From assembly GCA_023105745.1 (NCBI GenBank), contig JALGQZ010000011.1:46840698-46904697 (forward strand): a stretch of DNA of 64,000 nt. Direction: 5' to 3'. This stretch comes from Austropuccinia psidii (lineage: Eukaryota; Basidiomycota; Pucciniomycetes; Pucciniales; Sphaerophragmiaceae). Position 1 is the stretch's first letter. Every line of letters begins with the position of its first letter. Below the pieces are notes generated by a model. The model made no database searches. It was not told the origin of the DNA and was given only the letters and a program-made list of their open reading frames with translations. Positions 46,406 to 58,283 of the stretch are shown here, piece after piece. The translations under genes and the position numbers were made by a program.

Positions 46406-48248
46406 ATTATTAAATGAATATAAGAATATAATTTATATTATTAAAAATAATATGATAAATAAATATATTAATATAAGATAATTGATATATTTAAAAGCAC
46501 TTTATTATTTTTACCAACAAATAATAAACGCATAAAGAATTGTTTTTTATTAATAAATAACTATTAATAACAATAATATCACCAATATTAAGGTTATATA
46601 TTCATATAAATACTATTTATATTAATTGAAGACTTATTAATAGTAATAATAGAGAGAAATAATTATAATAAGAGAAAATAAACTACTTTTAACACTTAAC
46701 ATAATAATTTTGGATGAATTTACTCCAAATAATGTAAATACAACTTATTTAAATTGTAGTTACAAATAGAAATAAGAGAGATTAGAAATTTTCTTGATTT
46801 TATGTGGAAATGGAATTTTTAAGAGAATTATAGCAGAACAGCAGAAAAATTGAAGTAATCACATCAAAAATGATGATTATAATAAAGATTATCTTTGGTC
46901 TTTGATAGTATTGAATATTTATATATAAAGCATAAAGTTTTTACGTTTTGATTTAATTGTTTTAATGTTTTGATACATCCTAGGGGAAAATAAAGTAGAA
47001 AGAGCTCTATTTATAGTAAATACCCCCCTTCTAGAGTCCAGTGGGCTTCTATTAGACATATACTGATGTTATCTACTAGAAATGGTCAGAAATTTAAGGT
47101 TTAGTAATGATTCCATCATGATCAAACCATCTTATCTCATTATTAGGCCATTATTTAGATTTATTACTATAACTCTAAGTTTATTGACATCATAGGCTTG
47201 TAAGAAGCCTAAACTTCATCGATTTTATTAGTATTAATCATGATCTAGTGGTCTTCATCAGCTTTATCACTTATATAACTGTTAAACTTAAAATAAGATT
47301 ACAGTGAGTGATCATAAATGATCAAATTTAAGGTTAAACTTTGATCATTAATAGCTTTCAACTTATACGCGCTACAGCTAATCTGGTAGTGGATTCTGAT
47401 AGCTTGGCATGTCCTTATTAATCTACCAAGAGCATTTCATTACATCATCAAAAATCCATTTTTGATGGTTTTTTCCTTGTAACTCATCTTTTCTGTCAAA
47501 ATTTAATATTTTAAACTTCAAACCATTATTTCAAGGGGTTTTACCTTGAATATTATAATAACAATTACATCATTATTCACGTATGAACTATTATAATCTG
47601 ACTGTCCACTGCTTTTTATGTTTGGGCCACTTTCACAACAAAGTGGTCAACAGCTCTAGTAGTTCTGTTCAATAAACCCTTACAAGTTATAACCTTGTTT
47701 ATAACCTGTAAAATAAAGCTCATATCTGTGTTCTTACAGTAATTACGTGGTTACTTTATCTTTATGTTTATGTCTCTATCTTCTATATCTCAAGATATAT
47801 TAGCTAAAAACAATGAATATATGCATTGACCAAAAAAGTGCATATATTCAACTTAATTCCTTAAGTATTGACTTTAGAGAATAGCTTTATAATTGCTTTA
47901 TGTGTGGTTGTTTATGGAGAATCTAATGGTAAAATTTATATCACATTTTGTTCCATTGGCTTCTGAGATAAATAAGGTTTTATACATTTTTTAAGGTATT
48001 ATTACTTATTCTTCAGTAATTGTCGACTTTTCAGATATTCCATAAAAATGAAATATGTGTATTTTACCATGAGTAATCTAATTGTGTAATTTATTTCACA
48101 TTTTTACTCATTATATTCCAAGTTAATTCATATTTTGTACATATTTATGATATTTTTACTAGTCTTTGAGATAATTATTATAAGTATAATTATTACAGAA
48201 ATTTGCTTCAACCCTTTTGGATATGTAGCCATATCTCAAAGGCTCACA
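46406..48248 (-). repeat. Element D left (3') LTR, second piece
   Basis: The LTR resumes after E with ATTATTAAATGAATATAAG and matches 54925-56780 of the right LTR. On the minus strand the LTR begins TGTGAGCC at 48248, like A's LTRs. No gene is present. Confidence 0.92.
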
Positions 48249-48262
48249 TTCCCTACCACCAA
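48249..48262 (-). other. Element D polypurine tract
   Basis: On the minus strand TTGGTGGTAGGGAA abuts the LTR, as in element A. Confidence 0.75.
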
Positions 48263-48365
48263 AAAAGATTTTACCACAATCTGATATAGTTAATTAAGGT
48301 ATCATCCACTATCCTACATCTTCAATAGACGTTGTCAGTCTTGAAGCCCAATAATGTTTTATTTT

Positions 48366-49242
48366 TCTATTATTTAGGCTTTTTTTCATCTCTGAAGCTT
48401 CTTAATAGTTTATCAGCATTTGTTATATCCTTCTCAAATAGCCATTTATCTTTATGAGTTGGATTTCTATACCTTACAAGGCAATCCCTTTCTTTGTTGT
48501 TTCTTGTCTTTCTTTCTTTAAGGACTTTCACAATTTTCTTTTCTTCTCCTTTTTCTCAAGGGGGTATTTCAAGTGGTGGTTTATTTTTTAGTGGAAATAA
48601 TTCCTTGTCACTTGAGCTGTAAGGTTTTATCAGACTTACAGGGAAAGTTGGGTGTTTGTTCATCAGTTCACCTGTGAGCTCTTATTTCACAGCATTAGGT
48701 CCATGTAGTTCTTTTATCATGAATGGTCCTGCAAAGGAATCTTTCAATTTCTTTGGTCCTCTTATATTATTGAAATTAAGAGTTGGAACTAGGACCAAGT
48801 CTCCTATTTTGAAGTAAGGTGCTTTATGACTTTTATCCCATTCTTCTTTTGCATACTTGAAAGAATCTTGCATACATCTGTTTGCATGGTTTCTTGCTTT
48901 GTCAAGAATTAACTTGAATCTGCTTGCTGTTGGGTGTATATCCACTAAGTCCTTTTTGACAGTATTATAAGGGAGTCTTGGATCCCAGCCTTTTTCTAGC
49001 ATTGCAGGTGTCTTGCCAGTTGAAGAATGGATTGATGTTTCATATGCCAGCTCAAGAGCTGGTATTAATGTACACCAATAATGGGTAAAATCATCAGAAT
49101 CCTTTAATTCTAGGCCATAAGCACAGAATCTTCTGATAATGTCTTCTAATGTCTGTATCATTCTTTCTGCTATACCATAAATTTGGGGGTGGTAGGCTGT
49201 TGAGAATGATAGTTTCGTTCCAAACAGGTTATTGAGGTTTGT
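48366..49242 (-). pseudogene. pol: Element D integrase C-terminal half and chromodomain-like tail
   Basis: After TAG 49243 (Trp expected) the integrase frame continues with [36 protein letters not shown] and the DNA-binding part (KAPYFKIGDLVLVPTLNFNN, FAGPFMIKELHGPNAVK), stopping at 48682. Beyond it, with shifts, HPTFPVSLIKPY and the chromodomain-like DCLVRYRNPTHKDKWLFEKD (about 48480-48420) are readable. The product is clearly non-functional. Confidence 0.82.
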
Positions 49243-50124
49243 CTATAATGCTGAAGTGAATTTTAGGTCACTATTAATTATGATGTTTTGGAATAAGGCT
49301 ATGTGGCTAATAGCTTTATTCCGTAGCATTATGGCTGTAGCCATAGCTGTATCATCCTTGTGACATGGTAAAATCATTGGAGTTTTGCTGTATCTGTCAA
49401 CTAGTACTAGGCATGCATTGTAACTTCTGTCTCCTCCTGGAGGTAATTCTGTTACCCAATCCATGTGAAGTATTTCCCAATGGGATTTTGGTTCTTGGAT
49501 TTGGATCATCATTCCAAATTTTTTACCTGTGGCTCTGTTTGCCTTTTGGCATCTGTCACAGGTTTGGCAGTATTCTGCAACATCTTTCTTCCAATTTGGC
49601 CACCAAGAGCAGGTTTTTACCCTCTCTAGTGTTCTGTCTTCTGACAGATGTCCAGCTGCAAAACTATCATGACATTCATGTAGTATAGTGTTTATTAGAG
49701 TTCTATCTGTTAAAGCCATAACACATATATGTTTGGTTCTATGGTAAATGATTCCATCAAGGAAGTGGAATCTTCCTTCATCATATGCTTTTTTCCATGT
49801 TTCATCTATTTTTGATGAAAGTGATGGGTCTTTACAGTCTTTCATTAGAATTTGGCATAATATATGGCATTTTTTATCCATTTTATAGCTTTCTTTAACT
49901 TGGTCATGGAATTCTGTGCCTATATCTGTTACACATATGCCTTCTATATGGTGCTCTTCCTGTGGTACACATTCTGGATTTTCAGGTGTATTTTCCAGAG
50001 CCCATCTGCTAATACCATCTGCATTTTTATGAATATTACCAGATTTATGAGCTGTAGTCATATTTCCTCTATATTCTTGGATGGCAATTTGCCATCTTAA
50101 CATATGTCTATCTGGGGTTTTCAT
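49243..50124 (-). pseudogene. pol: Element D RNase H end and integrase N-terminal half
   Basis: The 293-codon frame starts at [11 protein letters not shown] and has [12 protein letters not shown] (RNase H Asp). The integrase zinc region has [16 protein letters not shown] and CQTCDRCQ. The core begins with [15 protein letters not shown] and reaches [11 protein letters not shown], where SDRDPKF is expected, before TAG. The closest relative in the window is element A. Confidence 0.85.
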
Positions 50125-51470
50125 GTTTAATAAAGATTTTACAGCATTTCAATCTGTAATTACATCAAAAACTGTCCCATCTAAATAATAGTGTAGTTTT
50201 TCCAAAGCCCACACTAAGCAGAGGCATTCCATTTGGCTTGCTCCATACCTTGCTTCTGTTGGATTTATTTGTCTTGAAATGAATCAAATTGGTCCCTCAG
50301 TAGGTTTTTCATTGATGATTTGTGTCTTGTGTAGTGCAGCACCTAGTCCTTCTCCACAAGCATCAATGTATAGCTTAAAGGGTAGCTTCTAATCTGGAAT
50401 TAGAAGAAATGGGGAATTTGTTAAGTAACTTTTCAATTCTTCATATGCCTTAACTCTTTCTTCAGTCATTTCATAGACTGCCTGTTGGTCACAGAGCTTC
50501 TACAATGACTGAGCAATTCTTTCAAAATCTTTTATATCTTGTCTGTAATAACCAGAAAATCCTAGAATTATTTCATTTCTTTCTTAGTTTAGGGCATTGG
50601 TTTCAATAGTACTGCTGCTACTTTATTCTTGTATATGCCCAAGCTTAGTCCAGATACAACATGTTCTAGTGCTTTCAGTTCACTGTATGCAAAATGATAC
50701 TTTTTCAGAGATATTTTCATGTTTACTTGTACTATTTTTTGCAAGACTCTTTCTAGTCTTGATAAGTGACTGTCCCAAGTCTCTGAGAAAATTATGATAC
50801 CATCAATAAAAATAATAAGCCATCCTTCTGATCATTCTTCAGTAAATATGGTATTCATCATCCTTTGGTAATGGGATGGTGCATTTCTTCTACCAAATGG
50901 CATTCTGAGATATTCAAAAATTCCACAGTGGACTATTATCCTTAGTAGCTTCTTGGAATTGTCTGTCAAGACATATTGATGAAATCCCTTTAGAGAATCC
51001 ATGGCTGTAATGAACTTAGCCTGAGATAATTGTGTTAATGTCTCATGGATTGTGGGTATTGGGTATTTGTCAGGGATAGTATAGGCGTTTAGAGCTCTAA
51101 AGTCCCCTACCATCCTTGACTTTCCATTATGCCAAGTTATAATGACAGGTGTAGTGACCTCTACCTGTTCATTATTTCCTACGTTCCTTAATACTCCAAG
51201 GTCCCTTAGTTCTTTAATGTGTACCTCTAAAGCTTCTCTAGCTCTTGGGCTGGCTGGATAATCTGGTCTTCTTAATAGAGATGGAGAAGGTTTTTCTACA
51301 TTAACGATTATGTCTACCTCATGTCCAATTATGGCACCTAGTGGTTTCTTTCCAGTTGCAAAGGCATTTTTATATTTAAATAAAAGGTCAATCAATTTTA
51401 CTTTTCTTTTTACAGTAAATTCATGGTTGAATTCTGCCTCTTTTAGCTGTTCAGTTATGAAAAAATACAT
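50125..51470 (-). pseudogene. pol: Element D reverse transcriptase and RNase H
   Basis: The frame 51470-50832 has NVEKPSPSLLRRPDYP, HNGKSRMVGDFRALNAYT, DSLKGFHQYV and YLRMPFGRRNAPSHYQRMM. Sequence then continues past a stop to the active-site loop IIFIDGIIIFSE (about 50815-50780), where the second catalytic Asp is Gly. Further pieces match [32 protein letters not shown] and [16 protein letters not shown], with stops near 50820, 50590, 50500, 50390, 50285 and 50150. Confidence 0.85.
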
Positions 51471-52297
51471 TTCTGTGCTTTTTTCTTCATTCTTGATAAC
51501 TGTAATTTGTCTTTTGTTATTGAAAAGCCAAATTTTTGTCTTTTATTGTCTCCTATGGTAAAATATCTATCTTTTTGGTTAGAGATATCTATGCCATAAA
51601 TTGACAAGTAGTCATTTCCAAGTATAAAATGGTTACTAGTGCAGTTTTCCATTACTACAAGTTCTACTCTCAATCTGATGAATTTTGAAGGGTGAGGAAA
51701 AATGGGTGTTAAGTCAATTATTCCAAGGGGCTTCATGCTTTCACTTGCACTACTAAATTTGACTCCTTGTATTGGTATACGTGTTTCTTCCCAATATGGT
51801 AAAATAGTTTTCAAATAACATTTATTAACACAGGTAAAATATGCTCCTGTATCTAAATTCACTTTTGCCTCTTGGTTTCCCACCATGACAATACTTATAC
51901 TTGATTTTCCAGCTGTATATCCCATCCCTTTTGCTGGTTTGGTTCTATACAATTTAGAATCTTGTATTTTTGTGAGGCTTGTATCAGATGTTCCAACTTG
52001 TGGTAGGTTTGAATTGACATCCATTACTTCATATATTAAATCAATATTATTAATTTGTGCATTAGTTGTATTAATTCCATCACTTTCAGAAGTTTCTGAT
52101 TCTTCAGTGTCCTTTTGAGAATCAGATTCTTCTCCTTCATCATTGTGGTCCTCTGTTTCCACAATTTCATTTGTTTTTGCCTTTTTAAGGCAATTATTGG
52201 CCAAGTGTCCAATACCTCCACATTTGTGGCACTTTCCTTTCTCATTGTTGTTGGATGTATTGTGCTTGATAGTTTCTCTTGGTTTATCTTTCTTCAT
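51455..52297 (-). pseudogene. Element D CCHC knuckle and aspartic protease
   Basis: The 280-codon frame has the CX2CX4HX4C knuckle CHKCGGIGHLANNC (about 52233-52192), an acidic linker and protease motif VNLDTGAYFTCV (about 51870), with the usual D-T-G. A second protease strand, FILGNDYLSIYGIDI, follows. The end KDKLQLSRMKKKAQKC leads by a frame change into the RT frame at 51470. Confidence 0.85.
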
Positions 52298-52309
52298 AAA
52301 TGGCTTGTT

Positions 52310-52920
52310 TTAACTTTTAATGTCCAATTTCTTCCAAGTTCTGCCAATTTGTGTCCTTGTCACTATGTCTTCTAGTGCATTGATATACTCTTCTGTGGAG
52401 AATGGTTCTATACACCTGCATACCAGGGCATGCTCCAATTCTCCTCCACATTTCTTGAGTATTTTCATGTGTGCCATTTTTTGTGACATTTCTGGGTACA
52501 GTGCATTTAATCTTTCAACCTGTTTTAAGAACCAATTCAAAGGTTTATCTTTGTCTGGGTCAAAGAAGGAGTTTTCAAATGCATTCTCTATTTTGTACCT
52601 CCAGGCATCATTAGCCCACTTGGTGATTATTTCTTGTTTCCACCAAGACCAGGTATTTTTTCTAATTTTTTTTCCTTATGCCATAATACCATCTTTTTTC
52701 ATATTTATCAAATAGTGAGTGTAATCTGGCAGTGATCAATTCATCTGGTATGGCATAATCTTCTTTTAACATGTCAATTGTTTTAGTAAATGACATATGG
52801 TCATATTCACCTTCTCCTGTGAATGTTGGCCATTCTTTTAATTGAGGTGCTTCCTTCATTAAGACTTGGTTATTGTCTTTATGACTCAATTCTGTTATTA
52901 ATAAATTTATTAATTCCTCT
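52310..52920 (-). pseudogene. gag: Element D Gag capsid region
   Basis: 52889-52662 has QLKEWPTFTGEGEYDHMSF and PDELITARLHSL, then breaks in an A run (RKKN stop). The next frame continues with a WSWWKQEII segment and, at 52540-52310, with ALYPEMSQKMAHMKILKKC and GGELEHALVCR. The structure parallels A 4130-4660, including a break in an A run, though at a different position. Confidence 0.8.
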
Positions 52921-53116
52921 TTTGGTTTAACAGGGCTTCTTATGTGAGAAAATGGGGTTGATAACTATGGAATATTTAAGTTAGCCTCATTAATTTTATC
53001 CATTTTTTCAGTAATAAGTCTTATTTCAATTTGAATTTCATCTTTCAGATGCATTCTTGCTTCATCACTTTTTCCACATGGTCTAAAAGTAATTTTTGGT
53101 GTGATGAAGTCTTTTC

Positions 53117-53437
53117 TTAGAATCTTTCTACATAAATACCGAACCTGTTCAGTTTTTCTGTAAGATTATCAATACTCACATCATAATTGATTGTCAAAGT
53201 CTTATCTTTGATATACTTTATGTATTTATACAATTCTTTTTTTCCTTGTATTAGGTTTTGAGTACTGTCAATTAAAACCTTTGGTTTGTTATTTTCAACA
53301 ATAAATTTAATGTTGTCAACTTTGTTTTTATTCTGTACAACAATTTTTGTTAAAGAAGATAAATTATTATTTATATCTTGTAATGATAATAAACTATTTT
53401 TAATTTCTTTTAAAGAATATACAACATTTGGGGACAA
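53117..53437 (-). pseudogene. gag: Element D Gag coiled-coil-like region
   Basis: The 106-codon frame has an Asn/Lys/Leu-rich helical composition (SLKEIKNSLLSLQDINNNL, KKELYKYIKYIKDKTL). It lies in the same frame as the gag ATG at 54046 and corresponds to A 3370-3960. Confidence 0.6.
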
Positions 53438-53439
53438 GG

Positions 53440-53827
53440 TATTTCTTTGAAAAATGAGGTTGTCTCATTCTTCGCTCCTCCTTGTCCTTGAATTCAATCA
53501 AGGTTCTGGCCATGGTGAAGACATTGTCCATGGCATCTTTTTGGATTTTTGGAATCCTTAGAAGCTACTGGGGCTTGTTCCTTGGTTTCCTCCTTCTTTT
53601 TGGCATGTAACTCCTTGATCTTTTTTATTTGAGGTTTGGATGATAGTGGATTCCATCCATTGGAGTATCTCACTATTTGCTCCTCTTTGAGGAATTTTTT
53701 GAGGATGTGCCAGGAGTTCATCACTCCTTGGTGTATTTGTGGGAACATTTCCCAGTCCTTGTCCTTGTACACTGTGTAGTACTGCTTGTACTGGCTCATG
53801 TAAATTTCTATCTTAGCCCTCTGAATA
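53440..53827 (-). pseudogene. Element D ORF1 (+1 frame of gag)
   Basis: The frame is open from about 53827 to 53494. It encodes YMSQYKQYYTVYKDKDWEMF, GVMNSWHILKKFL and YSNGWNPLSSK, then a Lys/Glu-rich linker. A frame change near 53530 is followed by DAMDNVFTMARTLIEFKDKE in the neighbouring frame, matching the end of A's ORF1. The gag frame itself has five stops over this stretch, so in D the +1 frame is the one that looks like protein. Confidence 0.55.
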
Positions 53828-54046
53828 TTATTTGTACCTGTTTGAGTTACTCATACTTAGTTTTAACTCTGGTTCAGATATCATGGGAATTTCTGGGACT
53901 TGCCTTTGGGATAAGGCACTTCCTTGTGTGGATTCTGTTCCACTGGGGATTTTGCCCTTTCTTTTCCCTTTTGAGGGATCAATTCTACCTCTGAGTCCAG
54001 CTCCATCTGATTGGATGGAGTATTGGGAGCCTCTTCTGGTAGTCAT
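53828..54046 (-). pseudogene. gag: Element D Gag N-terminus (frame 0)
   Basis: ATG at 54046 opens 72 codons of basic, Gly/Ser-rich sequence (MTTRRGSQYSIQSDGAGLRG) ending at a stop, 53828. The ATG lies inside the candidate intron 54036-54121. Composition resembles the start of Gag in A. Confidence 0.5.
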
Positions 54047-54121
54047 AATTTAATAAATAAGAAATAAGAAGTTTTCAGGACAAGAATTCTTCTTATGGCA
54101 ATTTATAAATGAGGTACTCAC
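54036..54121 (-). other. Element D candidate intron containing the gag ATG
   Basis: On the minus strand the donor is GTGAGT (from 54121). A CTGAAAAC branch-like site and a T-rich tract follow, and the acceptor is CTACCAG ending at 54036. The intron is 86 nt. The gag ATG is at 54046-54044, 8 nt before the acceptor end. Splicing puts the leader exon in the +1 frame of gag. Confidence 0.5.
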
Positions 54122-54271
54122 CTTCAGAGTCCTGAATAGTGGGTCCTGGAAAGTCTAATTACTTAGCTTTCTTTTTCTTAATGACAATTGTTGTTGGAGA
54201 ACTTGGGCAAGTTTTTTCCACAAATCTTTTAACAGTGTCTTGATTGTCCTCTGTTGGATTGTCTTCAAACA
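54122..54271 (-). pseudogene. Element D leader exon
   Basis: The 150-nt exon-like block lies between acceptor CTTTTTTAG and donor GTGAGT. Its open frame (VFEDNPTEDNQDTVKRFVEK, then PTTIVIKKKKAK) has one TAA before PGPTIQDSE. It corresponds to A 2458-2655. Confidence 0.45.
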
Positions 54272-54755
54272 CTAAAAAAGACAAATAAATATAAGTATTT
54301 TATATAAGAAGTGTTATTTTTGGTAAGATATGGCAATTTTCCATGTAAAAATTGCTTTTATATATTTTAATGAATGAAATTAATAAAGAAATGAAAAAAA
54401 TGAATAAAAATAACTTCTTTTTATTGGTTTTTAATATTTTTCATTTTTTATGTTTTTTATTTTTAAAGAATAAAATAAAATGAAGATGATTCTTTTAAAA
54501 AATTAATTTATAACATAAAATTATTTTTAATTTAGAAAATATCTCTTTTAATCACTAGACTCACTCAAAGAAATTCCTTGCAAGTCTAATGATGTGAAAA
54601 ACCATGTGTAAAACAGTACAATTGCTTTCCAAATGCCTCAATAGCTTTTAAAATCAATAAATATCAGATTATTATATAGTTTTGTGATTATAATTATAAT
54701 TTATTGTTGGATAAGCCCAATTATAATCATTTTAAAGTTCTTTTAAAGTAAATAT

Positions 54756-54775
54756 CATGGCCAGGCCCCCCAAAA
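54756..54775 (-). other. Element D primer-binding region (candidate)
   Basis: On the minus strand TTTTGGGGGGCCTGGCCATG follows the right (5') LTR by 7 nt and matches the equivalent stretch in A, B and C. Confidence 0.5.
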
Positions 54776-54782
54776 GTAGGCT

Positions 54783-56780
54783 TGACTATGAAACAATAAG
54801 TAAAAATTACTAATATTTTACTTATTCTACTATGAATTTCCTTATAAACAAAATAAATAAGATAAAAATTAATTATAATAATAAGGAACTATTATAATTA
54901 TTTCATAAAAATAATTATATTATTAAATGAATATAATAATATAATTTATCTTATAAAAAAATAATATAATAAATAAATATATTAATATAAGATAATTAAT
55001 ATATTTAAAAGCACTATATTATTGTCACCAAGAAATAATGAAGGCATAACAAATTGTATTTTATTAATAAAAAACAATTAATAACAATAATATTACCAAT
55101 ATTAAGGCTATATATTAATATAAATACTATTTATATTAATTGAAGAATTATTAATAGTAATAATAGAGAGAAATTATTATAATAAGAGAAAATAACCTAC
55201 TTTTGATGCTTAATATAATACATTTGGATGAATTCACGCCAAATAATGTAAATACAACTTATTTAAATTGTATTTACAAATAAAAATAAGAGAGATTACG
55301 AATTTTCTTGATCTTACGTGGCAATGAGATTTTTAAAAGAATTATAGCAAGGCAGCAGAACAATTGAAGTAATCACGTCAAAAATGATTATTATAATAAA
55401 TATTATCTTTTTTCTTTGATAATATAAAATATTTATATATAAAGAAAAAAGTTTTTACCTTTTGATTTAATTGTTTTAATGTTTTGATATGCCTTAGGGG
55501 AGAATATAGTAGAAAGAGCTCTATTTATAGTAAGTACCTCCCTTCTAGAGTCCAGTGGGCTTCTAGTAGAAGTGTACTGATGGTATCTACTAGAAATTAT
55601 CAGTATTTTAAGGTTTAGTAATGATTACATCATGATAAAACCATCTTATCTCATTATTACTCCATTATTTAGAGTTATCACTATAACTCTAAGTTTGATG
55701 AAATAATAGGCTTGGAAGAAGCCTAAGCTTTGTGTATTTCATTATTATTGATCATTATATAATAGCTTTCACCAGTTTTATCACTTATATAACTGTCAAA
55801 CCTAAAATAAGATTACAGTGGGTGATCATGAATGATAAAATTTAAGCTTAACCTTTGATCATTAATAACTTGTAATTGATACATGCTACAGCTATTTGGA
55901 GAGTGGATTCTGATAGCTTGGCATTTCCTTATTCAATTGACAAGAGGATTTTATTACATAATCGAAACTCTATTTTTGATGATTTTTCTTGTAATTTATC
56001 CTTTCTGTCAAAATTAGATATTTTAAACTTCAAACCATGATTTCAAGGGGTTATACCCTGAATATTATAATAACAATTACACCATTATTCATGTATGAAC
56101 TAGTAAAATCTGACTGTCCATTTTGTTTTAAGTTTGGACCACTTTCACAACAAAGTGGTCAACAGCTCCATTGATTTTAATCAATAATCCATTACAATTT
56201 GTAGCCTTTTTATAGCTTGTAAGATGAAGTTCATATCTGTGTTCTTCAAGTAATTATGTGGTGACTTTATTTTGGGTTTATCTCTCTATCTTGTATATTT
56301 CAAGAGATATTAGCTAAAAACCATGAATATATGCATTGACCAAAAAATTGCATATATTCAACTTAATTCCTTAAGAATTGACTTTAGGGGATGGCTTTAT
56401 AATTGTCTTATGTGTGGTCGTTTATGGAGAATCTAATGGTACAGTTCATTTCACATTTTGTTTCATTTGTTTCTGAGTTAAATAAGGTTTTATACCTTTT
56501 TTAAGGTATTCTTACTTATTCTTCAGTAATTATTGACTTTTCAGATATGCCATAAACATGAAATATGTGTATTTTACTATTAGTAATCTGATGGTGTAAT
56601 TTATTTCACATGTTTACTCATTATAGTCTGAGTTAACTCAGAGTTTGTACTTATTTATGGTATCTTTACCAGTCTTTGAGATAATTATTGTAAGTATAAA
56701 GATAACTATTATAAGTATAATTATTACAGAAATTCTGTTGCGACCTTTTTGTATATGTGGCCATATCTCAAAGTCTCACA
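54783..56780 (-). repeat. Element D right (5') LTR
   Basis: It is 1998 bp, very AT-rich, running TGACTATG...CTCACA on the plus strand, and matched by the two left pieces. It preserves the empty site of element E near 54910-54930. There are no credible genes. Element B gag resumes at 56781. Confidence 0.92.
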
Positions 56781-58271
56781 CTGTGGTTACAAATGTCCCA
56801 ATTTTCTGAGCAAACTTAAAAGCATTTTGCAGAACTTGAAGCAAGCCATGAGAGGATGAAAACATTAACAGCCTCCATGGACAAAATTCTTAAAACTCTT
56901 CAAGAAGGACATTCTCCATTGAGAAAAACCTTTGAATAAACCAAGAAGAGACTTGATCTAGTCTTTGAAGAACAACGCCACAGCAAAAGGGACAGGGAGT
57001 GTCTGGATCAAGACATAAACAAACTTTTTAATGTCTACCATAACTTGAAGCCCCAGCCACAAGGCCATGCTATGGATAATCCATATCACCAAGAGAAAAT
57101 CAAACCAGATGCCATGTTGATGAATAAGACAAGATCTCCATCTCAATACCAGGATAGAGATAATTTGTTTTATTCTGAGAAGGAAGCCTTGAAACAGCTC
57201 CCTGAAGCCTCAAGCTGGCCCAAATTCTCTGGTAAAGGAGAATATGATCATATGGAGCTCATAGATTATATTTATGGCCTCTTCATTGATGTACAAAGCA
57301 TACCAGATTACTGGATTACTACTCTACTAAATACAGCATTTAAAGTACATGCTAGTCTTTGGTACACAGAAATGAAAGAAATTGATGGCAGGAGAACCTG
57401 GCCATAGTGGAAGAGTCAAATCATCCAGAAGTAAAGCAATGGTACTTTGATATGGAAAAAGACCGTGTCATTTGAAAATGATAAGTATTCAGTGGAAAAA
57501 GATCCATATGGATGGTGTCTTTTACAGTCTAAAAGACTTAAAGCCATTGGTCCTCAAATGAACATTAATATGAGGAATCACAAACTCCTGACACAAATTC
57601 CAGGAGAACTAGAACATTCAGTAAAATGTATATGCAACCAGAATTTCACTCTATATGACATTTCAGAAGCCTTACAAGATGTAAGGAAAGGGGCTAATAT
57701 AGGGAAATATTCCCCATACAAAAGCAGTGGTTTCAAAGAGAAACAACCTTTCAGTGTAGAGTTCAACAACAACCCCAAAGAAACAGTGGCAGAAGTGACT
57801 AAGAAGAAAAATTCTTGTCATAATTGTGATTCAGCAGACCACTATGCCAACAACTGTCCAAAGGCAAAGAAAAAAGTCTATGCCATTGAAAAAGTCCCAG
57901 AGGAGCAATCCCCCACAGAGGATTCTGAATCAGACTCTATGGGAGATGCCATAAAAGAACAATCTGATAAAGAACAAGACCCAAGAAAAGAATTTCTAGT
58001 GGAATGCCAAGAGGAAACACCACTAGAAATCCAGGACATACAGTTGGAATCAGGCATGCCACAAGACACTGCCAAAAAAGGCTCGTGCAAACATACACAG
58101 GATGCACAAACATTCCTGGTCACACCAACCAAAGGAATGGAATACATACATGGGACAGCCACAAAAATAGCAGTTTGCATTGAAAATGCTCAACACCCAT
58201 TGATCATTGACAGTGGGGCACACTGCTCCATAGTGGCCAGAAATTATCTGGAGAGCCACTTCCCCAATTAG
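56781..58271 (+). pseudogene. gag: Element B Gag, capsid to protease start
   Basis: This continues gag after element D with LWLQMSQF. Stops lie in the coiled-coil part (near 56817 and 56936). Frame 57045-57407 has the capsid block LPEASSWPKFSGKGEYDHM and ends at TAG 57405 where Trp is expected. Frame 57447-58271 has ENDKYSVEKDPYGW, QIPGELEHSVKCICNQ, the CX2CX4HX4C knuckle CHNCDSADHYANNC near 57817 and the protease motif LIIDSGAHCSIVARNYL near 58200. It ends at TAG 58269, again where Trp is expected. Confidence 0.88.
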
Positions 58272-58283
58272 GAAAAGCAGCTC

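Larger units (their letters stand above)
36473..56780 (-). mobile_element. Element D: minus-strand Ty3/Gypsy element inside B
   Basis: LTRs lie at 36473-36598 plus 46412-48248 (interrupted by E) and at 54783-56780. Internal minus-strand frames run from leader (54271) through gag, CCHC, protease, RT, RNase H, integrase and chromodomain to a purine tract at 48249. Element B gag breaks at about 36461 and resumes at 56781. The left edge is certain only to about 12 bp and no clean target duplication is visible. Gag and pol resemble element A most closely ([26 protein letters not shown]). It is heavily decayed: RT active site FIDG, many stops and frame changes. Confidence 0.92.
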
